A program made the translations under genes and the position numbers. Positions 12,201 to 23,649 of a stretch of DNA of 64,000 nucleotides are shown here, one piece after another. Source of the stretch: Lumbricus rubellus. Its lineage: Eukaryota; Annelida; Clitellata; Crassiclitellata; Lumbricidae. The notes beneath the pieces were generated by a model, which was not told the DNA's origin, ran no database searches, and saw only the letters and a list, made by a program, of their open reading frames with translations. The DNA lies in assembly GCA_945859605.1 (NCBI GenBank), contig OX243816.1, forward strand, positions 39,283,457 through 39,347,456. The letters are read 5' to 3'. Each line of letters opens with the position of its first letter. Position 1 is the stretch's first letter.

Positions 12201-14519
12201 ATCATCAATATCCTTAGGCTCAATGCCCGTAGGAGTCCGATGCCACTCTCTGTCTGAGTCTGTCTCGTGCCATGTTGCCCAGCTTCAACCGGTCCGGTCA
12301 GCAGATCTGCTCCATACCATAAACATCTTGGAACAGCTAGACCATCGTGTCTGATTGAATAGAATCGTGGAAAAGAGGCATGAAGGACAACGTGGGTCAA
12401 TGCCCGTTGTGTCCCCCGCTCTCTCCCCCGACCCTCTCCATCGGTCTGTCCTGACCGACCTGTGCATGTCTGCTTCACATCATGACACCTTGAAGCATCT
12501 GGGTAGCTATGTTACTTGTGTCGTGGTTTTGGCGGATTACAATCGTCTTGATTTTTCACTGCCAGCGTATCGCCACCCATCTGGCAAACCTTCCTCCTTT
12601 GTCCGGGCTTAGGACAGGCACAGGGACGTTGTTGGTTCCCTGTGGCAGAGGATGGATGCAGTTTAACGTCGTGCCCAGGACACACAACAAACAATAGTGA
12701 CTGTTAAATTAAAAATTAAACATAAGAGCTCGAAGCAAGTAGCCTACTGGCTCAAGTCTCTGTGAACCATGTGAGCTCTCAGTGGATCATGCAAAATCTT
12801 TTGGATCATGTGAATTTCAGTTTATTATGTGCAAATAACAATTCAGTGACTGAAAGATGTATCAAATAAACGACTTTGTTGCCTTACCCAAACTTTCCTA
12901 GATTACATGACCAAATATTATATTATAATATTATTATATTATTATAATATAGAGCTTAGTGAGTGACATTAATACTCACTGTCTGTATCTTCTGCGAGTG
13001 TTGAGTTCAAAATGGCGCTGTGCGTTTTCTTCACATCAGTTACTTTCATTGACGTGTTGGCTATCAGACCACGAATAACCTCAACCTTGCAATAAGAATT
13101 ACCGTAGCAAGCAATTATTACAAAGCATCTTACTGGCCATCTTGCAGGTCAAGGCTTCATATATGCAGCAGCTAGATAAGAACCGGCACAAAACTATTTT
13201 TTTCAACATCTCCTGCCTTAAGGTAACCATGGTAATGAGAACCACAAAGTAAAATTCTTCTAACTTCTTTGTACTGACCATATTTATTAATGTTACTACA
13301 GCCAGGGGTCCCCTCTGACACATTGCAGAGGAACCTTAAAACTGTACTCTTTAGACGAGGTTGGGTTGGAGCGCTCCTGAGTAGTAACCTTGAAGGGGCA
13401 ATACATAAATCCTTGTAACGAATGAATGAATGTAATCAATGCTATATCATGTAGCTCCATCTAGGTTATAATATGATACAATAAGAAAGTCACAGAAATC
13501 CTGGTTCGTTGATTACCTCTTGGAAAAAACCTTCCATAAATGTTGGAGCTGGCTTCTTCTTAAATGACACGGCTTCTCCATTCTCCACGTCCACATCGTT
13601 ATCCGTCACAGACTAACAAAATTAACATTAACAACATCCTGTACATACAAATTTGGTTATTGCTTTGGACTGTGGTTTGGACATCACTAGACGTGACTGA
13701 CCCATTGAGCTCACCAAGCAATTCAGAATTATGGCAAGACAATACCAGAATTTCTCTTATTTACTAATGATGATAGGACACATCTAATTGACACAGCTAG
13801 GACCGTTTACTATAAAGGACGATGAAAACATAGTAACAGAACAAAACCTTGAAGGTTTCTGTAGGCATGCCAAGCAACACTTTGCCACTACTGAATAAAA
13901 GTGTCGAATCAATCAATAAACTGCATTTACAATTCTGATTTTCTGTATTTGTTTAACAAGCTGTACAACATGTAAAGGTGGGCATCGTCAACATCACATG
14001 TGTTAATTTAACATTGAAACTCAAACTAATAATTGTCTCATAAGTGACTCATCAGAATCGATGGATGACGCATTGATGTATATAGACAGGGAGTGGACGG
14101 GCAAACTGTTCGACGATTTTTGTGTAACAAACTGAATAACTGCCCACTTTTCAAGAGCCGCGCATCTGGGACGATCGGCCAGCTCTCCTTCGCTATAGGA
14201 GAACTTAATTTACAGACATAAGTGACCTCGTGTATGATTTTGGTGACCTTTCAAAAGACTTGCCCAATTCATATACAAGTTAAAACCAAAGGATATTAGA
14301 GGTACTTAACTAAGTACTTATATAAGTCAGTAAATGTGCAGACGTAATATTCGATCGTTCCAACCAACACCTCTTGACCGACCGAACTAGGTTTATCCTC
14401 TACCCTACAGCATCCCCCATCGTTCCCTAGGATGCGCGATCCGCTTAATATAGAGTAACTAACCGAAAAGTTACCTCTGTGGCTACGGCTCTCAACGCTA
14501 ATGTTCTGTCTCTTGTCAT
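6285..14519 (-). CDS. Syntaxin, plasma-membrane Qa-SNARE (syntaxin-1/2/3 type), 10 exons, 304 aa
   Basis: Membrane-anchored Qa-SNARE that pairs with SNAP-25-like and VAMP partners in exocytic fusion. Coding exons on the minus strand: 14475-14519, 13517-13612, 12980-13085, 10456-10530, 9849-9922, 9343-9451, 8617-8693, 7777-7914, 7131-7241 and 6285-6368. They total 915 nt and every phase closes. Residues 1-15 read [15 protein letters not shown]. The Habc region includes [24 protein letters not shown] and SADLRIRR, then [13 protein letters not shown] and the linker EDMLEAGD. The SNARE motif runs from about 198 to 262 ([35 protein letters not shown]). The zero-layer glutamine is Q240, the last codon of exon 8. 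KSARKKK precedes a C-terminal membrane anchor (about 280-303). Length and exon layout fit syntaxin 1-4; the exact paralogue is uncertain. Introns hold LINE tails, a TTAA MITE and microsatellites. Confidence 0.95.
6650..6860 (+). pseudogene. Non-LTR retrotransposon C-terminal fragment
   Basis: The plus strand reads [19 protein letters not shown] and, further on, LSNLKLLF. This is the familiar C-terminal signature of CR1/Jockey-like LINE reverse transcriptases (R-SF-x-x-x-P-x-LWN-x-LP-x-x-LR ... FK-x-x-LK-x-x-LF). It lies in the last syntaxin intron, antisense to the gene, with no upstream RT domain. Confidence 0.6.
7490..7760 (+). repeat. LINE-type 3' tail with a 22-bp tandem repeat
   Basis: This stretch ends CCATATAAATTTCGG then GAATGCATGAATGAAC, like the 'GCGCTATATAAATTTCGGAATGAATGA' tails seen elsewhere in the window. 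Between 7610 and 7705 the unit AGGCTCCTGAGAACAATAAA plus 2 nt is repeated about four times, so it carries several AATAAA words. It lies in syntaxin intron 8, just below exon 8. Confidence 0.5.
8121..8202 (+). mobile_element. TTAA-bounded palindromic mini-MITE, copy 1
   Basis: An 82-bp element running TTAACCCTTTACC ... GGTAAAGGGTTAA. Its core has the shared words GGTATGG, AAA and TCCTATACC. TTAA ends with CCC-starting inverted repeats are typical of piggyBac-type insertion. Other copies are at 20429, 27262 and 30107. Confidence 0.75.
9110..9178 (+). repeat. Short LINE/SINE 3' tail
   Basis: The sequence CTTGAAGGGGTGCTATATAA followed by ATCCATTGAATTAATGAAT matches the recurring tail CTTGAAGGGGCGCTATATAA with its GAATGAAT-like end. 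Only the tail is present; it lies in a syntaxin intron. Confidence 0.5.
11452..11532 (+). repeat. ATT/AGT trinucleotide microsatellite
   Basis: A run of TTATTATT changes into (AGT)n, interrupted once by AGGCCT. It lies in syntaxin intron 3. Confidence 0.9.
12185..12700. other. Unassigned GC-richer block, possible old retroelement
   Basis: The block starts with a (CAT)n run and has higher GC than the surrounding intron. Overlapping open frames occur on both strands, but no conserved domain is recognisable. It may be the remnant of a LINE or other repeat inserted in a syntaxin intron. No function can be assigned. Confidence 0.3.
12905..12952. repeat. TATTATA simple repeat
   Basis: AT-only simple sequence just below syntaxin exon 3. 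Confidence 0.7.
13325..13440 (+). repeat. LINE 3' end with GAATGAATGAATG tail
   Basis: The frame [11 protein letters not shown] is followed by GGAGCGCTCCTGAGTAGTAA, CTTGAAGGGGCAATACATAA and a GAATGAATGAATG tail. This is the terminal part of the same CR1/Jockey-like LINE family found at 43863 and 27600. Confidence 0.6.
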
Positions 14520-15808
14520 TTCGGAATGTAACGAATTCCTCGTAAAGTATTAAAACTTTTTCCACACCTTATTCTACTACCGTTTACCTCACTGCCATTG
14601 AGCCTTCCGTCAAAGCCATCGTGTATTTACCTTTGGCGCGCACGGACTTCTGGGTTGACATTCTTCGAGTTACATTTTTCGAGTTGATTAATTATTACGG
14701 TAATTCGCGTTCATGAGATTTCCACACATACCACACTCACAGGTCAAGATCTGAGAGTCAAAATTTGTTTAGACAGTCAAAAATAATAAAATTGGTTCGT
14801 TTATGGTTGTACAGTGGATGCTTTTTAGAATTGCACTGATTTTAAGGAGAATTGGAGAGGAGTAAAAGGACTCTGCTGTAGAACATGTTATGTCTTTTCA
14901 TTCTAAATAAAGGCCACAAATAATGGGCCATAGCCTACTCGGCCAATGCCACACTGGCATGGAGATCAGCGGACCCGAGATCAAACCCCGTAGGGTGGAC
15001 GTGCTTCTGTTTTTACAGGCTGTCTGTTCTGTTAGTAATTAAAATGTATATCTTCTGCGTTCTTGCAATGTGAATTGTTTCAATTACATAACTGTACACT
15101 GTAACCGGTTGCAGTCTATCGACCGGATTATTATTATTATTATGTTGTAGAAAATAAGTCATAAATCTCTCCTGCTTGAGTAGGCTACGTTCGCGTCAGG
15201 CCTATAATTATATCTCTAAATATAATGATGAACATCCTGCACGTGCGTCATGGTCGAAACTATATGGTGAGACACGTACCATTATGGGTGATTGAAAGCA
15301 TAGGCGGCAGACCTCTTTCCCTCTAACTCCTCTTAGACCTTTGTATCCAGATTTCACGACCTCATCTCTCGCTAATAATAATAATAATAATAATATTTTT
15401 TTTACACCGCTTGCATTACGAGTATAAAGCCCATAGATGTAGGCACTATATACTAGTTTTATATCTATGTTAAAATCAGCGTTGGGAATTTGAATTGAGT
15501 GATTTACAAACTGTCAACTTAACTATATTTTGCGGCTACCGATCAGATTTCTTTATAATACCCGCTAAACTTGGCTAAAGTGACGATTTGGCATAAACAA
15601 ACACTCGCCTCCCTAACCGGAAGCCACCATCGGCCATAGACCAGTAAGGTCGTTGGACCAGCCGATGCTTTATCAATCCAGTATATATCAATGGTCCTTG
15701 CGGTGGCGCATAGTTTGTTTACGTCGCCACGTAGGCAATTACTTGTAGTTTATTTTTGATTTAATGAGAAATATAGTCGGAATTAGTTTTTAACGAGTTT
15801 CATAGTGT
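14520..15808. promoter_or_regulatory. Intergenic region between divergent syntaxin and GMPPA starts
   Basis: About 1.3 kb separates the two start codons, so both promoters must lie here. An ETS-type word CCGGAAG followed by CCACCAT lies at 15617-15630, about 190 bp before the GMPPA ATG. No TATA box is placed with confidence. On the minus strand a second ATG-led segment (14633-14655, MSTQKSVR) ends in a GT donor, but its phase does not fit exon 2. Simple ATT and AAT repeats occur near 15130 and 15375. Confidence 0.4.
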
Positions 15809-18800
15809 ATGGCGAAAATGCTGAAAACGATCATTTTAATCGGAGGCCCATCGAAGGGTTTGTATAACGTTAAACATTGCGCTGTCGTTTGCTGTGTGAA
15901 ATCTGTAGGCCTAGTTGCAATTAGACAACGCAATTTCATCACTTATTATGTAAGTAAGTAAGTAAATTCTTTATTGAACCGCCTGCAATGCACAGCGGGA
16001 ACATCATGTAAGAATAATTGAAACGAGTACAATCATAAATAATCATGATATGTGGGTCTAATTAAGTAGTCATCATATAATACAAAACATAATATATACA
16101 TCTTTGGAGCTGTGTGAGGGAGAAAGGATAAAGACAGTTTGTTTGTGTAATTAAATGGTGGTTTAAAAGGTGCTTCTATAGGTATCTAAGTGCCTGGTCT
16201 AACAAACATAGCATACAGTACAGGTATCGGGCATGCTCTTATATGCCTGCAGTTTAGAGAAATGTGACTATGATAAAATCAAATTTAAATACAACATGAG
16301 AACCGAATTAAAATTATGTACTTTTCTTTCAGGAACTCGTTTCCGACCTCTGTCACTTGACATGCCAAAGCCTCTCTTTCCAATAGCCGGCTTTCCAATG
16401 ATCTATCATCACATCGAAGCAGCTAGTAAGGTACCTAATAAAGCTCGATTGTCTTCTATCTGTCTGCATTTTGTAGATGTTGTCATTCAGTTTAAGTTTA
16501 ATGTGCTTCACAGTAGACATAAAAGGTGACACCTAACGGGACAAATCTGTGGGTGATGGGTTGATCATTCATATGGTGATCAGTTCAAGCCCCTCTATCT
16601 CGTTTTGTTTAGGGACTTTGAGCAAGTCTTTGCTATATGTTCAACTGGCACAATAGTGATGCTGATCGAGGGTCACAGCATCAGGGCGGATCCAGGGAGG
16701 GGCAAATCCGGCCGTGGCCCCTCCATTTAGAAATTTCTTTATTTCTCACCAGCTATTTTGGCGTGGAGCGTGGACATTCCCCCCTCCATCGAGGTGCGTA
16801 CAGGGTCAATAGGAAAGGCAACTGAAAGTAAAAGGGAAAAAGTAGCATATGACTAAAAAAAGGTCATTATAAGATTTTTCCACGACCACACACAATTTTT
16901 TCCCTGTCCCAAGACCGAAAATTTTGGCCCCCCTTCAAAAATTTCTGTATCCGCCCCTGCACAGCATCTAGGGATTTTGAGCAAAATATCAATGCAAATC
17001 TGACTAACCGCTTTGAGTAATTCATTTGTGCATGACATTTTAATGATTTTTGGTGGTGATAATGTCTGCAGGTTGCCAACATGAAGGAAATCATACTGAT
17101 CGGAAGTTACCAACCAACAAAACAGTTGACTGGGTTCATATCCAGTATGCAGCAAGAGTTCAAGATTGTTGTCAGGTAGTAAGACTTGTCTCTCTTAACA
17201 GGCAATCATCTAGTGCATGTGGCATCAAAAGTCCTGATACACTGACAGTGTTTTTCTGTTGCATTCAGGCCTGCCTAAATTTTAGAATAAAATTAAAATT
17301 TGTAATTTTTCACTGCATCTAAAGGCGAGTCAAATTGCTGTTCCAGGAAGAAGCCATACTATGCTGAATAATCACTCCACTATAGATTTCTTGATGATAG
17401 ATATCAAAGTTAAGACTGTTTATGCTGCAATGCACCATTTGAGAATTAATTTGCAAAGTGATTTTGTGGATGGGTTCAACAAACCTCTTCCCAGACCCCA
17501 TTTAGATCAGGTGCCTTCAGCATCCTGGATTACAATTGCTGGAAAATACAATTGTTTTGCACGGCCAATTTTCTGTTGTATGATCACATGTGTGATTGTG
17601 AACTCTGTAAGGAGGGCAATATCAAATATGTTCGCATTGTTTGGCTGCAACACACCTGGGTGCTTCAAACCTCAGACAATATCCTGACGAAAGATGATGG
17701 ATGAAGGTAGTTGTGACTGTACATTTCAGGTATCTTCAGGAGTACACGGCTATGGGCACGGCTGGCGGCATGTATCATTTTCGAGATCAGATCCTAAGCG
17801 GCGATCCGGAATTGTTCTTTGTGATGAATTCGGATGTTTGCGGGGATTTTCCCCTTCAGGAAATGCTCAGCTTTCACCGGTCCATTGGACCAAATCCCCA
17901 TTTCACCATACTCGCAACCGAAGTAGGTTCACATTTATTCATTCATCAACTCAAAACTTCTGAATGTAGCTTATTGTCTTTGGAATGCATGATAGAGACT
18001 TTAAATATCAAGTACAAACTGAAGGAAACTAATACCGTACTTTTTGTTCCAAAGTCATCCCGGGGTAGTTTTGAATGAGATTTACTCGACTGAGGTGTTG
18101 GCCAGCACCTTAGGGTATAACAGAATTATTTACTCATGATAGTGAAAATCATTAGGTGCCAGTGTTTGAACGAAGTAAAATGTTCTTAAAGAGATATGGT
18201 TATGTCAAAACGTCAATATTTAGCTCTACAGTCTACAATCTGTACCACATTTCTTGTACAGCACATTTATCAAAACAGTTCGTCAAGTTAAGGTTTGGGG
18301 AAACGTAACACCACTTCACGTTTTAAGCAGAATGACATGTAAGAGCAGGAATATGTGTTCAGACTGTCTGTGTATGCGTGCGTATTTGCATATGAGGGTT
18401 AAGCTTAGCTCCACTCGTTTCATGACGACGTTTCTCTTTCCCGGTGGTTTCTTTAAGTACTGAGAGCACCTCCGAATTGTCCATTCTGCAAGAGCTGCTT
18501 TATATATATCCACATACGATACAATATATATGTATATGTGACACTGTGTGTGTGTATGAATATGTATATATGTGCATATTTATATATATTATAATTGTAT
18601 ATATGTTAACAGTTTTATTATGTTTGAATTGGTAGATACTTAGATGTGTGTGTATGACGTGTATGTATGCTTTGTATTTCTCCAGGCAACACGTCAGCAG
18701 TCGATAAATTACGGTTGCATCGTAGAAGACAAGGACACTCACCAGGTAACCAGTTATAAAACGCATTACTTATTATGGCATAGTTATGATAAGATTTCAG

Positions 18801-21800
18801 AATACAGGTCAATACTGTTAACGTGATTTTTTCACCAAAGTAATTGATGTTGCATATAAATGTGACGTGTAGCTGTCATGTAGTAATGTGTTAAGTAGAA
18901 CTCTGTGAAGTTCATACACATGCTTGTCTGATTTGATGCTGGGTTAACTGCTACCAGTGTACTTTATAAACTTCAGCTCTAGTTTTGACAGCAGCATTTT
19001 GTAGGTAGTTAGTAGCCGATGCTTGACTTTTAGATCGAGTTGTCTTAATTAAGCTGATGAAAAAGAAAAAAAATATGCAATGTCTAGTTTCATCAGCCAC
19101 AAAATGTCTCATTCGAACTGTTTGCATTGAAGACAGTTAATTTTTTGGCTATTTTGGATTCATTCATCAGCAATTGCCTCATATGCAAAATGATAAATTT
19201 AATTTCCACTCAAAAGTTCGCATTATCATTGTTCACCATGTTGTTTTCACTACTGAAAAGTCTGCCTGTAAGTAAAATAAATAAATAAATTAATCGAACA
19301 GGAAAACAATTAATAAACTAAAATTTCTGACTATTAAATGAGCAATGAAAGCGTTTTGATTGGTCGTTGCCAGGTTACGCATTACGTGGAGAAGCCGAGC
19401 ACGTTTGTGAGCACGCTCATCAGTTGCGGCATCTACTTGTTCACACCGGAAATATTTGACCACATTGGTCTTGCGTTTAAGAAACTTCAGGAGGATATCA
19501 CGTGAGTGCTTTGCCTTAAGATCAATCCTGCTGGCACAGGCACTTTCTGCTGGACTAATCTAATTTAATTTAATCTACCAATGGTTACTCTGAAAGTCAG
19601 TGTCTAAAGCCAATGGAACATAGGGGAAAGATTTCTTTATTTTTTGCTAACAAGCTATTAAAAAAATGTAATTGGATAGCTTTATAGTCCATTGAAATAA
19701 TTTTTACTGATAGCAGACGTTTGTTTATTGTTTCGAACTGACATGAACTCATTATGATTACAATAATTCGTAATATGAACAGACGATCACAAGTTATTAC
19801 AGATGTAAAATTTAACTGTTTGGCAGCCATGCAAGGTGTCCATCATGTCCTATTATTCATTTTATCAATGCGATTTGACGAATAAAGGGCTGAGTGGAGC
19901 CTATGTCCAATTTGCCCATGCTGGTCTGCTCTTAGTGTCAGAGTGTTGCCATTAGCCTTAACACTCTCCATGAGTGTGCATTTATGTTATGTCAGATTGG
20001 CATCTTGACTCATTGTGAATTTGCGAGACAAGACCGTGTGTAGAAACTAGAAATGATGGATGATGTTGGTTATTGGATATGGTCTATTTACAAAACCGAG
20101 TAGGAACAGAATCAAGTACTATTTTCTTTCTTTATTTGCTATATTCTTTATTTACGTGCGTGTCTATGTGTGTGCGATTGTGTTTGTGTGCATAATTGTG
20201 TGTGTGTGTGTGTGTGTTTGTGTGTGTATGTAGTTTTGATGTCGATACAACGATGATACAGAATCGAGCTGTGATACGAATGGAGCAAGACATTTTCGCT
20301 CGACAGATTACAGAAACGGGACTACTTTACGTCTACCCGACGACTAGATTCTGGAGCCAAGTGAAATCCGCTGGGTACGAAACGATTAACGTTACGGTTG
20401 AAATTCTTGTGATCTTGTACGGTACTTTTTAACCTTTTACCGATCAAATTGTAGTAAATAGTATGGGAAAATCCTATAGCCTTGGTAGGTAAAGGGTTAA
20501 GAGGTCGATTTATTCTACATTGCAGAATTATATGAATATTTCATTGATGCAGGATATTGTCATGCTTGCCTTTTTTGTATTGATGTTTGTGTCTGCTTAG
20601 CTGAAAACCCCCCCAACCGAAGTCTTATGAATTCATTCTAGGACATTAGTAATTGTAATAAAACGAGATAAAATTAATTAATTACATATTTAAAATCAGA
20701 AAATCTTAAAACAAGTTGACCTGAACAGCTTGTCCAAAGTTATCACATGGAGTCTCATTGCCACAATCATTGGATAAGCGACCCAGTGCACCGTTGATTT
20801 TGCCCCCATTTCACAATTTATCTTACTTACATATTTGAGCAATCCACTTGATCTGAAATTATGTGAAATTGGGTTATAGATTTTGATGGAACTAATATAA
20901 CGGCTGTTATAGTCGGTTAACATGTGGTTTAACAACTAATGTGTTTAGTTTAGCATTTAATTTTTGGCATTTTCCAGTGCTGCTGTGTATGCCAATCGAC
21001 ATTATCTCAGCATCTACAATCGAACGCATCCAGAACTGTTGGCGACTAATGACAAAGACAAGCCTCAGATCATCGGCGATGTATATATCCATCCTACGGC
21101 TGTTGTTCATCCCACGGCCACAGTATGTATGCAGAGGCGTAAATATTTCTGTGTGCTTGCATGTTGCTGAATATGTGTTTTTGAGACAATTTATAAAAGT
21201 GTCAGTTAAGTACATCAAAAGGCACTGTAGGCTAAGACTAATTGATCTACAACCTCCTTTGGACTATTATTTTCAACAGCCCTCTGACTAGACACAGCGC
21301 TCGGGAATAAGCTGGTGCCCTGCATTTGACTTTCAAGTGGCACTATTTTTGTCATCAGATTTTCCGATGACCTCTTTTTAGTTGTAGCACGTTTACTGTG
21401 GCATAAAATGAAAAAATTCACAAATTTTATTTGTTCTGCTCTCTTGTAAGAATTATATTTTTTATATTTAAAAAAATCTTTGCTCTTTGTGAGGTCAGTA
21501 CACGCTATATACCTGTGTGTACCCTCATGTACAGCCCTGGTTTTGTCCTCTGTGCACTAGTGAACTTTGTTAGGAGAGCAATGGTAAATGTATCTTTGTT
21601 GCATCTATACGTTTCCCATTGTGATGACATGACCTCATTTTATATTACTTGCATCTAGCCCCAAACACACGTCATGACCACTGACCAGCTGGTATTGCTA
21701 ACTTTTCACAGTGGGTGGTTAACATTTTTATTTCAACTGCTGGGTGCATAATTTAATGAGTTAAGAAACTGCTAATTTGTGATTAACAAATCCTTTATCT

Positions 21801-23649
21801 GCTGCATGCTATTTGGAAACGTAATGGACAGATTGTTTTGTGTTGTTGTAAAGCTTGGTCCGAATGTGACGGTTGGCAAAGGTGTTCAGATCGGTGCTGG
21901 TGTACGAGTCAGGGAATCGATAATATTAGAGAGAGCCGTCATTCAGGTCAGTTTTTGATTACCAGACGCTACTAGAGTCCTTGTTGAGAGCTTTTTCAGT
22001 AATCTGAATACAACATAAAATTATGTTTCCTTCCTAACTTTTTTTATTTGGTTGTTGGCAGCAGTCACAGCGAAGAAAATGAATGAAAATGGAGCCGAAG
22101 GGCAGCAGAGCATTATTTAATTTAGGGACAGCTTTTTGACACTAGAAAATTGATTGTGTTATGGTAGACAATGTTGCTGTATATGTACATGCATGCATAT
22201 ACACACGCGCGCACACAAATATATATTATTTATATAATTACCAATGGACTGAAGTGAATGAATGAATGTTGCTCAGATTTTTGTTGTTGATGTGTTTGGC
22301 GTCACTTTGCCTTAATCTACGAGAGACAAAGGTTGCCACCTTGACTCAGACAACAGCTATGCTTCTGCTGGTGTTAAGCACAGTGGCAGCAGAGGTAATG
22401 TGCCATCATTTATATCAGTTGCGGCTACCTACTAGGTGTGGAGAGAGGCGACATGCACAATCCTGCCCTCTGAAGAGCTCTAATGTAGCAGCATTCAACC
22501 TTGTCCACTCTTGAGGGAGTTTTGTATGCAGCAGATTATCTGCCATGTTACCTATCATAGCAGTTTTTATACATTACCTGTCATATATTTACATTACCTG
22601 AACTTTCTTTTGCATTACTGTACATTACTTTCAGGACCACTGTTGCATCCTGTACAGCATTCTTGGTTGGACGAGTTTCGTCGGCGAGTGGACGCGAATC
22701 GAGGGAACTCCAAACGATCCGAATCCAGACAAACCGTTCGCTAAGCTCGACATACCGGATCTGTTCCAGTCGGACGGGCGTCTCAGTCCATCGATTACGG
22801 TCATAGGTTAGCGCATACATTGACACTTCACACTTCCAGTATCCATTCCTTTCTACCAGTAAATTATTTTGAAAACTTTATTACAAAGGTCTTCTTTGCC
22901 GGTGACACAAAAAGGATTATCCCCCTGAAAGCTATCTGGGGGGGATGAATTAATCTATCCCCCCGGATGGAATTAACCGGTCTAGACTATCCGGGGGGAT
23001 AAACCATTCTATCCCATTTTTTGAAAAATTTGTATAATTAAAAAATTTATACTCTAATCAAAATCTAAAGTGACTCTAATTCTTTTAAGTGACCTAAGCA
23101 ATGCTCAGAAAAACGCAACTCAAATTTATTTAGTGTCTCCGAGTGTTTTTAAGTGTTTTAAATGTTTTAAGTGCTATAAAACCAAAGCAAAACAAATTAT
23201 CTAGTAGGAATAAACATACCTGTTAGTGTCATTGTTCAAAACAAAGCAGATGAAAATTAATTTGCAAAAATAAACGCACGCGAAAGTGTTTTTTTCGACT
23301 TCTCCTCATTTGGGGGGATACTATTAATACGGGGGATACTCTATTTCGTGACACCGGCCATCAATGACAGAGTTCTGTTCATATAAGTTTTATTTGGTTC
23401 TATATTAATTTATGTGCTTTGGCATACAACTGGGTGCAGTGTGTCACCAGGATTTGTCTAATTTTAAAATAAACAAATATAACTATACTCGATAACTACT
23501 TATCTATAGCAGTGTAAGAACACGGAAAAGTGATTTTTGTTGTTGTAGGATCTAACGTTAATATTCCAGCAGAAGTGATTGTCTTGAACTCTATTGTTCT
23601 GCCAGACAAAGAACTTCAGCGAAGCTACAAGAATCAGATCATTCTATGA
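15809..23649 (+). CDS. GMPPA: GMPPA, GDP-mannose pyrophosphorylase alpha subunit, 11 exons, 427 aa
   Basis: Cytosolic regulatory subunit of GDP-mannose pyrophosphorylase; in vertebrates it binds GDP-mannose and restrains the catalytic GMPPB, setting supply for glycosylation. Exons: 15809-15857, 16333-16430, 17072-17175, 17730-17922, 18686-18745, 19374-19501, 20234-20374, 20978-21122, 21854-21946, 22635-22806 and 23549-23649. All phases close over 1284 nt. The nucleotidyltransferase domain starts [13 protein letters not shown] then [16 protein letters not shown], with [15 protein letters not shown] and [10 protein letters not shown], then [19 protein letters not shown]. The signature is the altered GGP-x-KGTRFRPL of the alpha subunit, not the catalytic G-x-GTRLRPL. 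Hexapeptide beta-helix repeats follow ([24 protein letters not shown]), then [16 protein letters not shown] and a C-terminal NQIIL. The start is MAKM, with the second ATG (15818) matching the vertebrate start. Human GMPPA is 420 aa. Confidence 0.97.
16682..16959 (-). mobile_element. hAT MITE, CAGGGGCGGAT family, copy 1
   Basis: 278 bp; TSD CACAGCAT at 16674-16681 and 16960-16967. The ends are CAGGGCGGATCCAGGGAGGG on the left and, reverse-complemented, CAGGGGCGGATACAGAAATT on the right. The minus-strand reading matches 55169-55480 over the first ~100 bp, so these are two copies in opposite orientation. It lies in GMPPA intron 2. Confidence 0.9.
20190..20233 (+). repeat. (TG)n tract forming the GMPPA exon 7 splice acceptor
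   Basis: A TG microsatellite, TGTGTGTGTGTGTGTGTTTG and then TGTGTGTATGTAG, runs directly into exon 7 at 20234. There is no separate polypyrimidine tract. Confidence 0.85.
20429..20500 (+). mobile_element. TTAA-bounded palindromic mini-MITE, copy 2
   Basis: 72 bp, TTAACCTTTTACCGATC ... GGTAGGTAAAGGGTTAA, with the core TAGTAAATAGTATGGGAAAA then TCCTATA. It starts 54 bp after the donor of GMPPA exon 7. Confidence 0.8.
22250..22515 (+). other. Intronic open frame without support
   Basis: A stretch between GMPPA exons 9 and 10 reads as a hydrophobic, leucine-rich 82-residue frame. It has no splice or gene context and no family resemblance, so it is treated as intron sequence, possibly part of an old repeat. 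Confidence 0.3.
22898..23358. mobile_element. TIR element with GCCGGTGxCAC ends and G/C-run subtermini
   Basis: The left end reads GCCGGTGACACAAAAAGGAT then TATCCCCC. The right end reverse-complemented reads GCCGGTGTCACGAAATAGAG then TATCCCCC. Runs of five to seven G or C recur next to both ends (GGGGGGATGAATTAATC, CCCCCCGG). A clear target duplication was not found, so the superfamily is undetermined. It lies in GMPPA intron 10. Confidence 0.65.

Noticed and set aside
14633..14655. ATG-led segment MSTQKSVRAK with a GT donor as first syntaxin exon
   Set aside because: Its phase 1 donor does not match exon 2, which needs phase 0. The ATG at 14519 gives [15 protein letters not shown], matching syntaxin N-termini and closing in phase. 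It may be 5' UTR or an unused alternative.
22266..22514. Leucine-rich 82-residue frame with signal-peptide look
   Set aside because: It lies between GMPPA exons 9 and 10 without its own splice or promoter context, and the sequence resembles old repeat material.
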